Assembly (NCBI RefSeq): GCF_036324505.1
Contig: NC_086363.1
Coordinates: 9,291,155 to 9,355,154, forward strand
Length of the DNA stretch: 64,000 nt
DNA from: Eleginops maclovinus
Lineage: Eukaryota > Chordata > Actinopteri > Perciformes > Eleginopidae
Reading direction: 5' to 3'
Each line of letters begins with the position of its first letter. Positions within the stretch are counted from its first letter, which is position 1. The notes under the pieces were generated by a model that was not told the origin of the DNA, searched no databases, and was given only the letters and a program-made list of their open reading frames with translations. Shown piece after piece: positions 12,444 to 27,846 of the stretch. Both the position numbers and the translations under genes were made by a program.

Positions 12444-14704
12444 CACCATAATGACACAATGTGTGTATCTATGTATAATGTGTTTACTTAGTAAGAATCC
12501 AATGTATTTTCTAGACTTACTTACCACACAGATGAGAGTGTCCTTGCGAGTCTGGAGTAACTTTATCATAATGTGTAAATAAAGCATAGCATTGTTTACT
12601 GTAAATGGAGGCGGGGCCTGCTGTAGAAAATAGAAACATCTACAGAATGACTTAGTTTGCCTTGATGAAGACAGACATTGATTGGTTGAAGTATCCCATC
12701 TTTAAAGGGCTTTCCTGAGCTGGTGCACTGCATCCTATTCTTATCTTCACACTGCACTAAAGACGGCGTTATCTGCCGTCACCTCCTGTCTGCCGTGTGA
12801 CCTGTAAGGCTACAAACTCTAAACCCTGACCTCTCTCTGAACCGGAGAGCTTAGCCTTCACCTCCACTGGCAGCATCATTTATCATGCTCCTTATTTCAT
12901 CCCTTCTGTTTTGCTATTACATAATACAGAACTATATTTAATGTATTCTTATCCCTCCTTGCTTAAAATATATTAAATTAGCTAATTTAGTTTTCTTAAA
13001 AATCCAAGTTATCTTAGTGAGAGCCAAATGTGAGCCTCAAATTTAAGTGTCTTTAAACTATTTTCTACACGTTTCCATAAAAATGGCTTTTAAGAAGAAT
13101 ATATAAAACCTCAGATTTTATTTGAAGACGCCCTACAGTTGTCCTTCATTGTCAGTCCTTCCGCAGTCACATGCTTTAATAGGATTGATAAAGAAAAGAA
13201 GTGCCGAGCAGTATTTTAAATTGTGTTTCTGTATGTTGAGTGCATGCATTAAAAGAGTTTAGTCCTCTTCAGACTCCCATGAGGCTTTGCAAAAAGGTGA
13301 TGCGTCATTCACACCGACAGTTATACTCAAGAGACTCTGAATTCCATGTGTGTGTATGTGGTGTATCGCAGAAACTGTGTGTGTCAGAAACGATTAAATG
13401 TATAGCACTTGTATGTGTTGTGTGTGGCCTCAAAGAGCAATGGTAACCACAATATGCGTACACTGCGGTGTGAATAAGTGTGTGTTAGCCATCTGAGCCC
13501 CAATAAGGTCACAATAGTCCATAGAGTAACCTCATATGGTGGCATGATGCACTTAAACTGCCACTAAGAATGATGGGCGGTTTCAGGGGAGGGGCGGGGT
13601 CAACCTCTTTGTTATAAGTATGATACACCTCCACACACACGATACAAAAGAAAGTCTCTCTATTATAATAATAATAACCTAGGTGTCACAACAGAAGCCT
13701 AAGTTCCAAGTAGAAGACAAAACAACGGACATGAAACGCAGACACAAAGCTAAAACCCATAAAAGACACAAAAAGCTAAACAAAAGCAGGTCTAAACAAA
13801 TGCGTCCTGAGCTGCTTTTTAAAAGGGCTCAAGGTATGAAAACTTATCGAACAACAGTGTAAGGAGGAAGGAGATAACGGAGAAACAAAGTGACTAATCC
13901 ACCTGATAATGGTTGAGGGAACAGTGAGTCACACACACGTCCAACATCTCCCCACATCAGGTTAGCTGCCTAGCAACTTCAGACCTCCAGGGTGACCAGG
14001 GCAGGGCCGGTATCCCAGCAACAGCCTTCTAATGCTGGTTATATGTTTATGTTCCTTTAAGAAACATGTTGTTAATACTGATAAACTATAAGTGTATGTG
14101 ATTTTGGACAAGTTTAAGTACAACTCAACATTTGAGCTTAATGGTTTAACACAGTCAGGAAAAAAATATGCACACACACTTATTATAGCGTGCATCACTG
14201 AAGTGTAGTAGCTATATCTGACCACAAGGGGCCAGCATCAGACTGAAACTCCTCTCAGAGGTTTTGTGTAATCCATTGGTCAGTGTAGCCCCTGTGCCTC
14301 ACTGAAAAGTTAAATTGTCCAGAAAATAAGGCGTCTGTGTGTCTGTGCATACATGACTTAAACTTAACTATCATGAAACAGTGAAGACACACTACTTCAA
14401 GACCCGCAGGGATTAAAGTGTTTTTGCTTTGGTGCAACGATAGCAATCTTTAGCCAGGGATAAATAACTGCAATTTGAAACACTCACTCAAGGCCTATAT
14501 TTGGCCTTTCTGTAGCAGCCCTTTCAAGGACAGACAAATACAAACAAAAACACACGGTCCTGTGTATAGTCGTAAGACAGCAACTAATCCGGTCGAAACC
14601 CCTGGAGTCAACTCTTGTCAATTCACTCCAGTTTGAAGACAAATCCCCTCATTCCTCTGGCCACGTGCCCCTTTATCCCAAAATCTATTATTCCAGCAGA
14701 AAGC

Positions 14705-14809
<105 letters not shown>

Positions 14810-17800
14810 CTGTGAGTCATGAGTTTATGCACGGAGACAAAGTAAAAAATTCAAGCGGGTATTGACCTCTGACCTCTCACCCCTGACCCCACGCCGGCAG
14901 CTGACTAAGTTGGACGAAAGTGTGTTTTTCAACGCTGCGCTAAATTAGAGAATGCTGGGTTTAATTCCTGCACAAACACACAGTTATTAAACAAACGCAC
15001 CATCTTCAACACAACAGACATGGAGGAAGAGACTGTGAGCAACATCTGTTGAGCAGCCAAGTCCAGCAGAGGCCTGTAGTGTGCACTCCTTCCTAGTATG
15101 TGTATGATCATATGGGTAGCGTGCTTCATGTGTTCATGCTACAGATTTATGAGGTGAGAGGCCTTGTCTCTGTTAGTCTATACGGCTGAGAAGGAAGGAA
15201 AGGGGAAGAGAGAGCAATGAGGTTATGCCACAGCATGAGAAGAATACAAGTTTGACGAAGGAGCGGCACTATAGCTTACAAGACAAATGAACGCCGGTAA
15301 TCTGAGCAGGGCATTCACACACATATAAACAGTAACACACACACACATACAACAATCCAGTGGTTCAAGAGGAGAAAGGGTGCGGTCGGCTGTGCATTCC
15401 TGATCGGTGTAGCCTGAGTGCAGCAGTGTTTCCAGCAGACCTGAAGGCCAGATGTGGTCTGCATATGAAGTTTTCACGCAGACTGGTATTCATACACAGA
15501 TGGGGAGGAATCAAAGTACTTAAATAGGATTGAGGACGTACCTTTAAGGTTACATGTCCACTTTAATCCAAGCCTTACTTTAAATACTCTAAAGTGTTTC
15601 ACCCAGAGTGAACCAACAGACCTGCGTATCGCCATGTAAATAAAACACTGTGTACAGATAAACAGCATCCACTCAGCGACTCGAAACCAAAAAATGAGTC
15701 AGCGTGGGTTATCAACAGGTTAAATATTTAGTGTTGCAATTGATTATGAGCATTGAGAGTCTAGTTCAAAGTTCAAAAGGTGTTCCCTTAGTGTATTTAT
15801 GAACTGCCAGGCAGCATGTTTGTCATTGCCACAATGTTTAAACTGGGCTTGTGTGATTATGACATGCGGCTGAACCGGTTTTTTAATCCCACAGGTAGGA
15901 CTGTGCCTGTTGGAGTGTGGGAGTTTGTTCTATAGTCTGACGAACAGCTGATTCATAGGAAAGCATTATCTCAGTCCCATCTAACAAGCTCACATAAGAA
16001 TAAAAAACTGTAAACATGGTGATGTGGACACACAGGTCTGCGCTAACACACACACACACACCATAAACACTACTTTCAGAGGTCTTCCAAAAGACTCTGA
16101 AGTGTGTGTTTTCCTGCACACATGAATGCAACTGCGCCTGTGTGTATTAACATGGAACTCAAACTGGACTCTGTGTCATGCATGCAGCGTTGTGAAAACA
16201 GCCAGCTCCGTGCTGACAAAACACACGTGTGTCTATCCCACAGCGACCTCCCAAAGTGATATTCCAGAAGAGTCTGCGCTGAAGATGACTTCTCACCAGC
16301 TCCTCAGCTGTCCCTGCTCTTTATGACACGTGCTTCCTCCACATTCAGTGGTTAATGTCCGACTGCAGGGGTTGCTACTTGTCTCTCAACTGGGACAGAG
16401 TATACACATTAAGGATGCATGCTTAGGGACTGCTTACATTACAGATTTGGTATTTATTTCATCATATGATTTATGTATTCCACATGTTTTTAATCGCTTT
16501 ATCACTGTCAGGACAGATATTGTTTTAGAAAGAGGACAGTGTCATTAGTCAGTGGTTATCAGAGAGGGCATTAACATACTAACTGCTATAGTTAGAAATA
16601 CACACTTTCTACCAAAAATGACAGGATTACTTTAGTTTTAAAGCCCTGGGTTTAAGAGCTAATGCTCAGAAAAAGTGGGTACTGACGATAAAAGAATACA
16701 CTGATTGAATAAATACATTGAATAAACTATAATGATGTGTCACCTTCACCACAATTATCATTTAAACAAATAAACTCCTCCAGGCCACGTTTTTACATGG
16801 TTTCAGATTCATTTCTTACACGGATCGAGCTTAACTCCTGGGGGAGAGTCCTGCTGAATCTAAAGGTAGAGGGTGGGTCACTCTGGTCACTCACAGACAA
16901 AGTTCCTCTCGTGTTCTTTACTAGAGGTGCCAGTCCTCCGCTGAGACCGGGTAAGACTGTACGTGTCTTTCTGCACGTGAGGCAGAAACAAAGTGACAAA
17001 AACTAGAAAAACTATTAATTAAATGATTGGCCACTGATATAAAAAAAGAGGGAGAGAGAGGGCGTTTTTTCAGCACGTGCAAGCTTACAGCCTGCTCAGA
17101 GGTGTGAGTATTACACGCCATGTGTTTACATGTAAAAAGCCTTTTAACAGGAACACAAGCGAGAGGAAAACTAATAAAAACCAGGATGTGTGAAATAACA
17201 GTAGCAGCTGCCTCACAGAACAACCAGTGTGTGTGTGGCCCTCACCCATCATGCATGTGTGAGAGTGGACTCTAACCGAAACTGTCAGATAAACGCAGCG
17301 CTAAAAACTGAACGTATTAAAAGAAGAAGAGGGCAACATGGAAGACATAAAAGTAGAAAGTGTCGAAGTGCAGACGTTAGAAAAGAGAGGGTGAGGCAAA
17401 TTGGCAAGCTGAGAGAGAAAGGGAGAGAGAGAGGGAGAAAGTGTTAGAGACAGAAAAAGACAGCGGGAGTGGGAGACAGAGTAAATTATGCTGATTGAGC
17501 AGACGGCAGGCCGACCGTTACTGGGACAATAGAGGCTGACTTTAGGGCTGGCATTTTGCCCTCTACAGCTGTGAGCTGTCACACACACACAAACACATGC
17601 ACGCACACACACACGCACACACATACCATGCAACATTTTTTGTTATTCCGAGTTCATCCTCTCATCCTGGCTGATAGCAGTGCGTAAACCCAGCACAAGC
17701 CTCCTTTAAATGCTGGACTGAAACCAGCTTTAATTCTCAAACATGCACACACACAGATTCTTGTCTGCAGCCTCTCTCCGCCCCGCTGGCTCGCTTCCCC

Positions 17801-20800
17801 TCATCCTGATCCAAGAACAGCTCCCAGAGCAAGTCATGCCGTTAGAGAGGGATTTAAGGGCAGAATCCAGATCAGCAGCTGTCGGCCAGACCAGCTGGCA
17901 GCACCGTCTTCCAGCCCGTCACACACCGAGGTTTCAAGGCACATTACAGACAAACCTTGGATGTAATGGGGAGCACAGACACACACACACTATAACAACT
18001 AAAAATAGAGTGGAACACACCCACACAGAGTAATATAAACAAAGGGAAGGTTCATATTTGTTACGCTGTGAATAACTGTATAACAAAACAAGACTGTCAA
18101 AACACAAACACACACACCAGTCACAAATAGTTTCTCCCACAAGCTGTCAAAGGTTTGAGAGTGACCTCCGTCCACTCCTCCCACTCTCTCTTTCTCCATC
18201 CCTTTGTCTCAAAGCTCTCCATCTTTAATCATCTGTCCTTAACTTTCCTTTCTTTGTTTGTCCATCTCACATCTCCCTGTTGCAACACTTCTTCCCCTCT
18301 TTCTGAACCCCGTCGTGTAATTGTCCCATCTCTTTTTTCCTCACACACAGCCTGTCTTTGTGTTTCTGAGTTTAGGGGCTGGAACACAAACTTGCAGCTC
18401 ACCTCGGACTCAGAGCCAAAAGGCCACCGGTCGCGGCCACCCACCGGCGGAGTACCAACACAGTAGGGAGTTTCCCACTGTATGTACTGTATGTGTGCGT
18501 GTAGCTGGTCTGCATGCCTGTCTGTCTGCATGCATGAGTCTAGGAGGCCGCTCACAGGTATGTGTGTGTTGACTGTACATCTGTGTACAGGCGTCCAAGT
18601 GTCTGGGTGTGCATTTCACTCTGTGATTTCTATATATGTGCTCCTCTTTGCATGCATGTAGCAGCATGTTGGTCCATCTGTGCATACAGCTGAGCCACAT
18701 CCAGCGGAGTGACCACCTCCTTCCTTCAGCAGGGAGGAAACAACAGAGCTCACCCTCCAGGGCTGAACAGTACACCTCACACCCATCATACCACATGTAT
18801 TCAGTTCCTAGCTAAAGAAGAATGTTGTTTTCCAGAGAAAAAGCTAAATGAAATCATGAAATGTAGCCCCATACATAACAAGTATTGTGTATTTTTCATT
18901 GTATCTCAAGTTCCACTAGGACCTCCTCCTCCTGCAGGGCCTTGGACTGTGTTCAAATCGGCTTAGGTTTCTTAGGGCAGAATAACCTTCATTATAGCTG
19001 GACTCTGTGGAACCTTTGCACTGAAACCTGTTTTAAAATGACTCTTACTCAGATTTAGACAGTATTTAAACATATGGAGGTTATGATGAATTGAATAAGC
19101 CGTCTATCCAGTAAATGATATCGCATTTTTCATGCATTTCATGTTTCTTTCTAAATGCTGGACCCTAGAGATTTCTGGCTTCCCTAAGATTTGACTCAAG
19201 TGGTCCTTTAAGGATGTAGGAGTGGGCTGTATGAATCAAAGCCAGTATCAAGGTACATAACAGTTGTGAAATCAATACAATGAATATCATTATAAATGTT
19301 TTGAAAGAAAGAAATATAACTGTCCAAACAGATCAGAACTGAACTGTACAGAAAATGCTTTACGGATTAAGAATGATGGAAATGTCTTGTACTCTAAATC
19401 TCATGAAAACCACCACCCAGTGGTTACAGTTCAGCCTCTGAAAGCCAGGGAAACCTTCAGAGTAGAGTCCTGGCTACATGTGACACACTGGTGACTGCCA
19501 AAAACTATTTAGAAGGGAGAACATGAACAATGAATCAGATTTAGACAGCACAGATAAATGTGGAAACAACAGAAAATGAACCAAAATCCCTCAGAGCTGC
19601 TGGTGAAAAGAGCTAACGCGGGAAGTACCATTGTCTTTATTCTTTGGAAATTGTGTACTTTTTTTTCCCTCTATTAGTGGAGTGGGTGTTTTGATGACTT
19701 CAGTATAGCCTCTACAGTCTCCAGAATCTTAATAAAAGTCAGCAGACCGTAGTATTAACACTGTCTCACAGAGCTAAGTGATGGGTAGAGCCTACGTTCA
19801 GTCCAAAGTGTAAATATAGTTATCTGTGGGTGACACGCTGTCTGTCACAGTGTTTCTACTAAAGGTAATCTCTGCAACTCCCACTTGTCTAGACAACACC
19901 GTCACTCCATCATTAAAGCGGCAGGACAGAGCTGCACATTTCCCCAGATGAAACAGTGTTGCCTCATAACTGGATCTATTTCAAATCACAAATAATTGCA
20001 CGGATGAATTACTTTTTCTCACCTTGGGATGAACTTAATCTTGAAACTTAATGAGTCAGTCTTGAGGCATTCCGAGGCAAACGTGTTATTCTCTGAATGC
20101 CTTTTTTGTTCAATCAGGTACTTATCATGATGAAGTACAAAGACACACACTTTGCAGCCAAACTATTTCAGTTATTTTAGTCTTCATTAGGTTTCCTGTC
20201 TTTACTGGTTTAAGGTGGGTAGGGCTACATTTCAAAAATAATACAACATATAAATCCAATATTGCAACTACTCCAGTTGCATTTTAAATTGAGTACATTT
20301 CTTAATGTTGAATCAGGTGTTGTGATGTCATCGTGACCTTCACCGTTGACTTTCAATGCCAATCAGTTCATCTTCAGGACGCTGGTGCAAAACTTCTAAA
20401 GTCTTCCCAATCTCTTCACATCAGAATGTGAAGGACGGGCCATTAAAGGGAGCTTTATCCAAACAATTTGCAACAAGGCTTCCATACACTCTAGTTTTTA
20501 CTGCTTTTTAACAGTGTTTTTTGTGAGTCAACATTATAGCTTTTTGATTCAAATCTTCCGTTCAAACTTAACTTAAATGGGGTGAACTGTTTCAAACTGA
20601 GCTGAACTGAGCTACAGAGCTTGAAACACATCCTCAGTCAATTGAAAACAAATGAGTCGTAGCCACTTTTTAACTCATAAATACAATTCCTGTTTTCCAT
20701 CTCTAAAGGCAGTTGTTTTTACAGTTTTAAAGACATTTGCGAAGTTTTTTCAATGCTCAATATGACAAATAGTATGATAAAATAACAGAGTAACCCCCTT

Positions 20801-23125
20801 CATATAACATAGTAACATCTTGCATCGTAGCTGCAAATAAGTAAGATAATAAAATTCTGCCTTTCACGATAAAAAATGGTGTGGACTCACACAGGATTTA
20901 TACTCTTCACACCTTTTCCGACCTTTTGTGCACTTCCCAGTCCTGAACAAACCTAGAATTGAAGCTTCCATTTCCCTAAAAACATTTTCCTGCTAAAATA
21001 ATAAAAGTGGCTCGTAAGTCTTGGTATGCAAGTGTCCGGTTGGACTGGTCGGACAGGTCAGCTGCAGCTACAGGCCGAGAGAAAGAGGACCAGTGTGAAG
21101 AGAAGGGATACGGATCAGGAGGGTATGAGATCAGGTCAGCGCACTACAGTGAGAAAACACTTTATGGCTGATGTGAAGCAGCTGGAGTCTCTGTGGGTGG
21201 TTACCAAAGGCGCTCTGTGTGTGTACGACTGGATTCATGTGTGTGTGAGAGTTATACAAAGACAGAGGGAGCAAAACCGAACGGCGCCTGTGGGCTCTGC
21301 ATGGTGGAGCATTGACTAAAACTCTGAGGGTATGATCTCACACATTCACTTTTTGTTCCCACAGTAAGAGGTCAACCCTTAGGACCTTTCCAAGTACCTG
21401 AGAAACACGCTTTCACACCTACTCCAAACAGACGACACCGCTGAACTCATTTCAACACATTCCCTAAAGACACATCTTCCAGCTCAACCTAGATATCTCT
21501 ATAAAACACGTCAATAAATCATCGGTGCTTGGCAGCATTCAGAACAGCTCAGGAAATGAGTCACAGCAGCTCGCTTAATAGGAAGTTTAAAAGGTTAAAG
21601 GCGATGATAAAAAAAAAAAGCAGGTTTTGTGACTTTTGTACTTCTGTTACATCAGCTTCTGGATCATGAGGGAACACTGTGGTGAGTTGTAAATCAGCGG
21701 TAAATAAAAACACTTACCTGTTGAGGTGTGCAGAGGAGTCACAAAGGGGTCAAACGAAGTGAAGGAGGCCCCAGAAAACAACCATGTGGAGAAAAGAGGA
21801 GACAGTACATTAGTTTAATTTGGCAGCCACTCTTGTCTAATACATGTATTAGAATCTCGAGTGCTATCAAACCTAATGGAACTATGCAACCTTTATCATT
21901 ATCCATTGTGGCAGAGAAGAACTGAATCCTGTTATTTTGCTTCCGACATACTATCACCTCCAACAGGTATTAGCCTATGGTGAGATAATGTGTTTGGGCC
22001 AGGGTGTATCTCTCCTGCTCTGGTATACCACAGGACGCATCGGCCGCACATCTTTTTGCTTAGCAGGGTTATATCTAAACCAGGGGACAGGGGCGCCGGA
22101 CCTCATACCAAATATGCCGATTTTTCCTATAAAATAGTTAAGTGGTGCAAGAAAACAATATTTCTGTTCGTCAAAAAAGTACACCGTCAGATGAAAGAGA
22201 CAGCTTTGTGTTTACAGCTCTCCGACATTGCGTTGTTGTTTTTGTACACGGCGCCATCCTGTATACGGACGTCATGTTCTCGCGAGAATTTAAATATCTT
22301 ATATACAAGCTCAGCGGCACAGTATTGCCCTCACACTCAATTTTGGTAGGAGTAGGAGTCATTTTCATCAGCTAAAATCAAACGGTATGTTGCAGGTTTA
22401 ATGTTGGCCATTTTTTCTGGCTCAAAAACTTTTACCGCTTAATAACCCCTGATTTGTTATCATCACCACCATGTTCCCTTTAAGAGAGCCTGGGGGAAAG
22501 ATTAAGTGAGAGTCATCTCTTGTTTGTTTGGGAGACAAGGGCAGAGGAGAGGGAGACACACCTGGAAAAGATCTTCACTCTACTTGCACTTTTGTAGTTT
22601 CACCTGTATTTTGTTCCTGTTTGGCAAAGCTATCCTTTGAAGCAGAAATCGGGATCTAAATATTTTGTGGAAGTTTGGTTTTAAATATTGTGTTCGCACG
22701 GAAAGTTTGAAACAAATACTTCAAAGTGTTACCATCACTTCTTAACTAGTTACAGAACTAGTTTCTAAGAAGTTTTATATTATGCTCTAGGCCTTGATCA
22801 GAAGCCAAGCAGCTATGATAAGAACCAGTTTGCATCACTTGTTGTGTAGCAATAAAGTCCTCAGAGTTTACAATGCATCATGATGCGAACAAGCCAAAAT
22901 ATCCCCAGGGGAGTTTTGTTAGCGGGAAATGTAATGCTTCTATACATGGAGGTCATGATAGAACACGTCCTTATCGCACCGCTGGATAAGAGGTTTGAAT
23001 AGTGAAAACAAAACTCTTGTAGAGAGATGTCAACACATTGAAATAAAGAAGTGACAGTGCTGATGGGCACTTAAACATCCTGTGACATATCAATTTCGAG
23101 AAGAGGGAAATGTTCGTTTACTGGC

Positions 23126-23127
<2 letters not shown>

Positions 23128-23212
<85 letters not shown>
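23128..23212. repeat. (TG)n microsatellite
   Basis: About 42 TG units. Confidence 0.97.
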
Positions 23213-23215
<3 letters not shown>

Positions 23216-23694
23216 TTCCTGCACTTCAAATGTGGTATTTAAAAGTTGCAGTGATTTCTGAAACTTATCAAAAAGCAACATCAACAAATAACCAAAGTTT
23301 TGAGAATGAAGAAAACTAATATTGCTATGTTTTACATCTTTACCTGATAAAAAAGAAAGAAAAGAGGAAGAGGTGTTGCGCATTTTTGACAATCCTTTTG
23401 TCCACAACTGTAGTATGAGTCAGTGCTGAGCAAGGTCATTGGGACGGATGTGAGGAGGAGGGACAGAGAGAGGCTGATGGAGGTAAAAGAGCTACAGAAT
23501 AAGATGACTGATACATAGATACAGAAAAGTCACTATCATTAATGAATAGGCCTATTGATAAAATGCCATACAAAGTGAATCATTTCTCAATGAAGAGAAA
23601 TCCATTAAACGTTCAAGAGAGAGAAATATGTTACTCTAGCACTGCAGAGACACACCATGGATATGTGGTTAGAAGGGGGCTTACAGGTGGTGAT

Positions 23695-23811
<117 letters not shown>

Positions 23812-25336
23812 GTAGTAATTAAAATGTAATTATTAAATAATAAAATGATTATATTTTCCAGCATGTCAACTGTGCTTGTTTTTAACATGTATAGGCTGAT
23901 TGTTTGTCAGTGAATTTCCATATTCTACTAAAAAAAATACACTGTTGTCAAATCATTGGGTACTATTTAGGCCAATTATGTTGTTTGTTTGTTGTTTCTG
24001 TCAATATAAAACCAATCAACTCAAAAGCCTCCTAAATTAGGGCCTCCAAAATAACAAGAATTACAAAAATGAATTATGTGTATGCATATATTTACAAAAA
24101 AAAACCTATCGATTCAGAGTATGACATAAAATAAGTTACCAACGCATGCTGTCAAATGATATTACAATTCCAAGGAATCAACAAATAATGAATGTGAAAT
24201 CAAAACAAAAACAATCCTTTGAAAGCCGTTTAGATCACAAATACAACCTCAATTAAGGACAGGTGTTTTTTGTTGAATGGGGTTATAGGATGTCAGGCAT
24301 TTTAAAATATGAAACCCTAATTAATAATGCAATAATTCAAGTTGAATTATTTAAACTTGGATGGCAAATTGACACTGTATCCTCTTGTGGTGGCACTCCT
24401 GTTAAAGATTGTAAGGCCACATGCCATCTCGCTGTCTCACAATAATCAATGACGTCTGAACATCAAAGCCTGAGACTATTAACACCCCTTATAAAACAAT
24501 GCATGCTATTATAACAATGCACACACCTAATAATGAAAGAGCCAGTAAGACTAGTTTTAATAGTTTAACCTTTAGCAATCAAACAATTGATTAGATGGGT
24601 AGAAGCTATTGCATCTGTTACCACACACACTGTATTAAACATCAACACAAATATAATGTGAATCCGAGAGCCAAAGAACAGCTTCACCTGCAGAGCCCTG
24701 TCGCTCTATCCCTCCTTCAGCTTCCATTCATTCCTCAGCTCACAGTGCAACTTAATTCCAAGATTCCAGGGTCCAACGTGTCATCACCGCAAACCAGCAG
24801 CCTGAACAATGCAGTCTTTATATCTGCTGATTATCCCAAGCTTTGTATCTCTACTGCTCCCAACTCTCTTTTCCAATTCACACTGTTCACACCTTTTCAT
24901 TTCTGTTCAAACTCCCCCTTCTCACCCTCAGCTGCTCTATTCCTCCTATGAGATTGTTGTGAACATGTGTGGAAATAAATTATATATACACACACACAAA
25001 CACGCTTACCTGCGTACGGGTTCCTCCTTTTCTTCCAGCTCCAAATCATAAATCCTTTTACAGGCATGATGTTATGCTGCTACAGTGCAAAGTTTTGCAG
25101 CTACACACCGTCCCAAGTACGATGGCATCCCCCAACATCAGTTTAAAGACTACACACCGACACACACACACCCACTGACAATCACACTCTGCAACCTCTG
25201 CACTGCCTCGCTGCACGCGTGCAGAGCCCACACACACGTTAGCCAATCAAAAACCTGTCACAAAGAAAGAGGGGTGTGTGAGGAGGGAGTGGTGCATTAT
25301 TGGGGGCCCCCTAACCAGTAACCCTTCAACCCCAAG

Positions 25337-25390
25337 GTTGCTACGGTGATGTGGATGCTATCTGCCATTGGCAGTTGTTGCCTTGGCGAT
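25337..25390. promoter_or_regulatory. Pair of RFX X-box-like motifs
   Basis: GTTGCTACGGTGAT (25337-25350) and GTTGCCTTGGCGAT (25377-25390) start exactly 40 bases apart in the nhsl1 intron. Each has a good left RFX half-site (GTTGCY) and a weaker right half. Possible enhancer element; no direct proof. Confidence 0.3.
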
Positions 25391-26757
25391 GCAGCATGGA
25401 CCGTCAGCTCTTTTAACGGGTCCTCAGGCCCCTTTCAGTTATCAAGTTGGGGGTCACCGGCGCACACACAGCCACACACACTTGTGAAATAGGCTTTGTA
25501 AGGATGCTGTTCAATGAAGGCTGAAGAAGGGCCAGGCTTTATTGGAAAGAAAGTAGTTTGGCCTAAATATGGTCCTTATTCAGGACAGTTAGCATCAAAG
25601 TTGCATTGAACACATATATAGATACAATTCTTTTAAATGTATAACCACTTTGATCTGGAGTTTGACCAGACTTTCATATCTTTCGGTTTCTTTGGGAGCT
25701 GCTTTAACATTTCTGTGTTTGGAATCTCTTCCAGTCTTAGCCTGAAGCTCTGTCTCCATGTTTCAAATGACGTGTTTTTTCTTGCGTCTCTGCCTCAAAC
25801 TTCCAATCATTATTTCATCATCTTGGCCCTGTTTCAGCCCTCTCTCTTTCTGCTATGTCCTCTTCTCTCCATCCACTAATCTCCAGTCCTCCAGCAGACA
25901 TATGGAGGGCTTTCACAAGCATCAATCACACTCCTAAAGCCTACAAAGTTCAACTGAAGCAGAAAAGACTGGAGAAACCGGCTTAATCAATAACATGGAC
26001 TACAACTGTGATGTCCTCTTCTGCTTTAGTCTGTATGAAATCTATTACCTAACGTGTGTTTAAACCAAACATTAATTATGACTGAGGAAAACTCTCCCTA
26101 CCAGTGCTCACATTGTTCGCCTTAATCATAACTTGCAAAGCTTCCGGAAACCTTTGAACAGCGATCCCTTTCCGCAATTCATCACCGCTGTTCTACTTTT
26201 CCAATCCAGCAGGAAACAGCGGCGAGAGAAGTGTCACATCCTGTGGCTGGTGACGCTGAGGGACAATCTGAGGCGGGTGATTGGACGAGACAGCTGTCCG
26301 ATGAAAGGGCATTATTTTTCCTCTGAGGTCTCAGTGTATGGAAGGAAGGATAGGCGACAGGGACAGGAAATGGAACAGGATGTAGTGGACAGCGCCATCT
26401 CCCACAGGATGCTGGGAAATGCATCTCTGACAAAGGGTTAGTTCATGGTTATGGTGTGAGGTGTGGACAGGGAGAGGAGGTTCACTCAAACACTATCAGT
26501 AAGAGAGGAAGGGAAATGAGGTGGACTCAAAGAATAAAAGACTTCAAGTTTCCCTGCAAACTTAAATTCGACATGCTTCGTTTGTCTCTTTTCTTTTCTC
26601 TTCTGACAAAGTTCTTGAAATTGTTGGAATAGTTTTCATTCAGCACAGTCCTGCTTTACAAAGGTGGGGCACATTCGCATCGGGGAAAACCCCAGGACAA
26701 CTGGCGTCTTTGAAGTGGGATTTAGTGGTTGGATTCTTGATATTTCTTCTTCCTTAG

Positions 26758-26773
26758 CCCCCCCCCCCCCCCC
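26758..26773. repeat. Poly-C run
   Basis: Sixteen consecutive C; length may be unreliable in the assembly. Confidence 0.9.
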
Positions 26774-26987
26774 GAGTTCATACATTCATTCATTGTTCAA
26801 TCTCGGTTAATCTCACCATCTCCTGTTTCCTAAATAACTCGTTTTCCAGCTCCATTCATCTTTGAGAGCCTCAAACTCCTCCTGTTCTCACATGTTGCCG
26901 CAACTTTTTCTCTGTCTGCCAGACCGTGAAAGAAAACAATCCGAGACGTGCAAAAAATCTGAGAGTGATAGTGTGGCTCTAGCACTC

Positions 26988-27172
<185 letters not shown>

Positions 27173-27586
27173 AGGATTTCCTTATTTTCTTTCTCTATGC
27201 ATTCCTTTTCGTCCTTCCTGTCTTCTCTTCCTATGTTTCTTTACGTAAATCCTACCTAAAAAAATCTTTGGTATAAAATACAATAGAGTTGAGACAACAG
27301 AATAACATGATATTGAAAAAAGAGGAGGAATGGAGCCAAACCATAACGACCACAACAATCTCCAAGCCCTCAAAAAATGCTGAATAGGCGAACTACTGTT
27401 AAAGAAGTGTTTTGCATATGCAAAAGTACAAACGTTTGCGTTGTCATGCCAAAACACACACACACAAAAACACATACAGAGTGAGGCTGGGCTTCTGTGG
27501 TTGAATGGGTTTGCTCTGAACTGACACACAGGAGTGAAAACACTGCCACATGGGCTGCCTTGCATTTTAACTCTGCCTTCACGCTG

Positions 27587-27590
<4 letters not shown>

Positions 27591-27672
<82 letters not shown>
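27591..27672. repeat. (TG)n microsatellite
   Basis: About 41 TG units, opposite in orientation to the (CA)90 tract 420 bases to its left and to the CA tract 140 bases to its right. Confidence 0.97.
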
Positions 27673-27674
<2 letters not shown>

Positions 27675-27815
27675 ACCAGACCTTTTCTCACACTTCTCAG
27701 CATTTGATGCCAATTTCCAGCTCATTAACACCATGAGAAAAAGTCAAGAAAGCTTTCAATCAAATGCACATAAACAAAATGAAGGATACAGTGGTGCAAA
27801 CAGAGCTCTGCATAG

Positions 27816-27844
<29 letters not shown>
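27816..27844. repeat. (CA)n microsatellite
   Basis: About 14 CA units. Confidence 0.95.
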
Positions 27845-27846
<2 letters not shown>

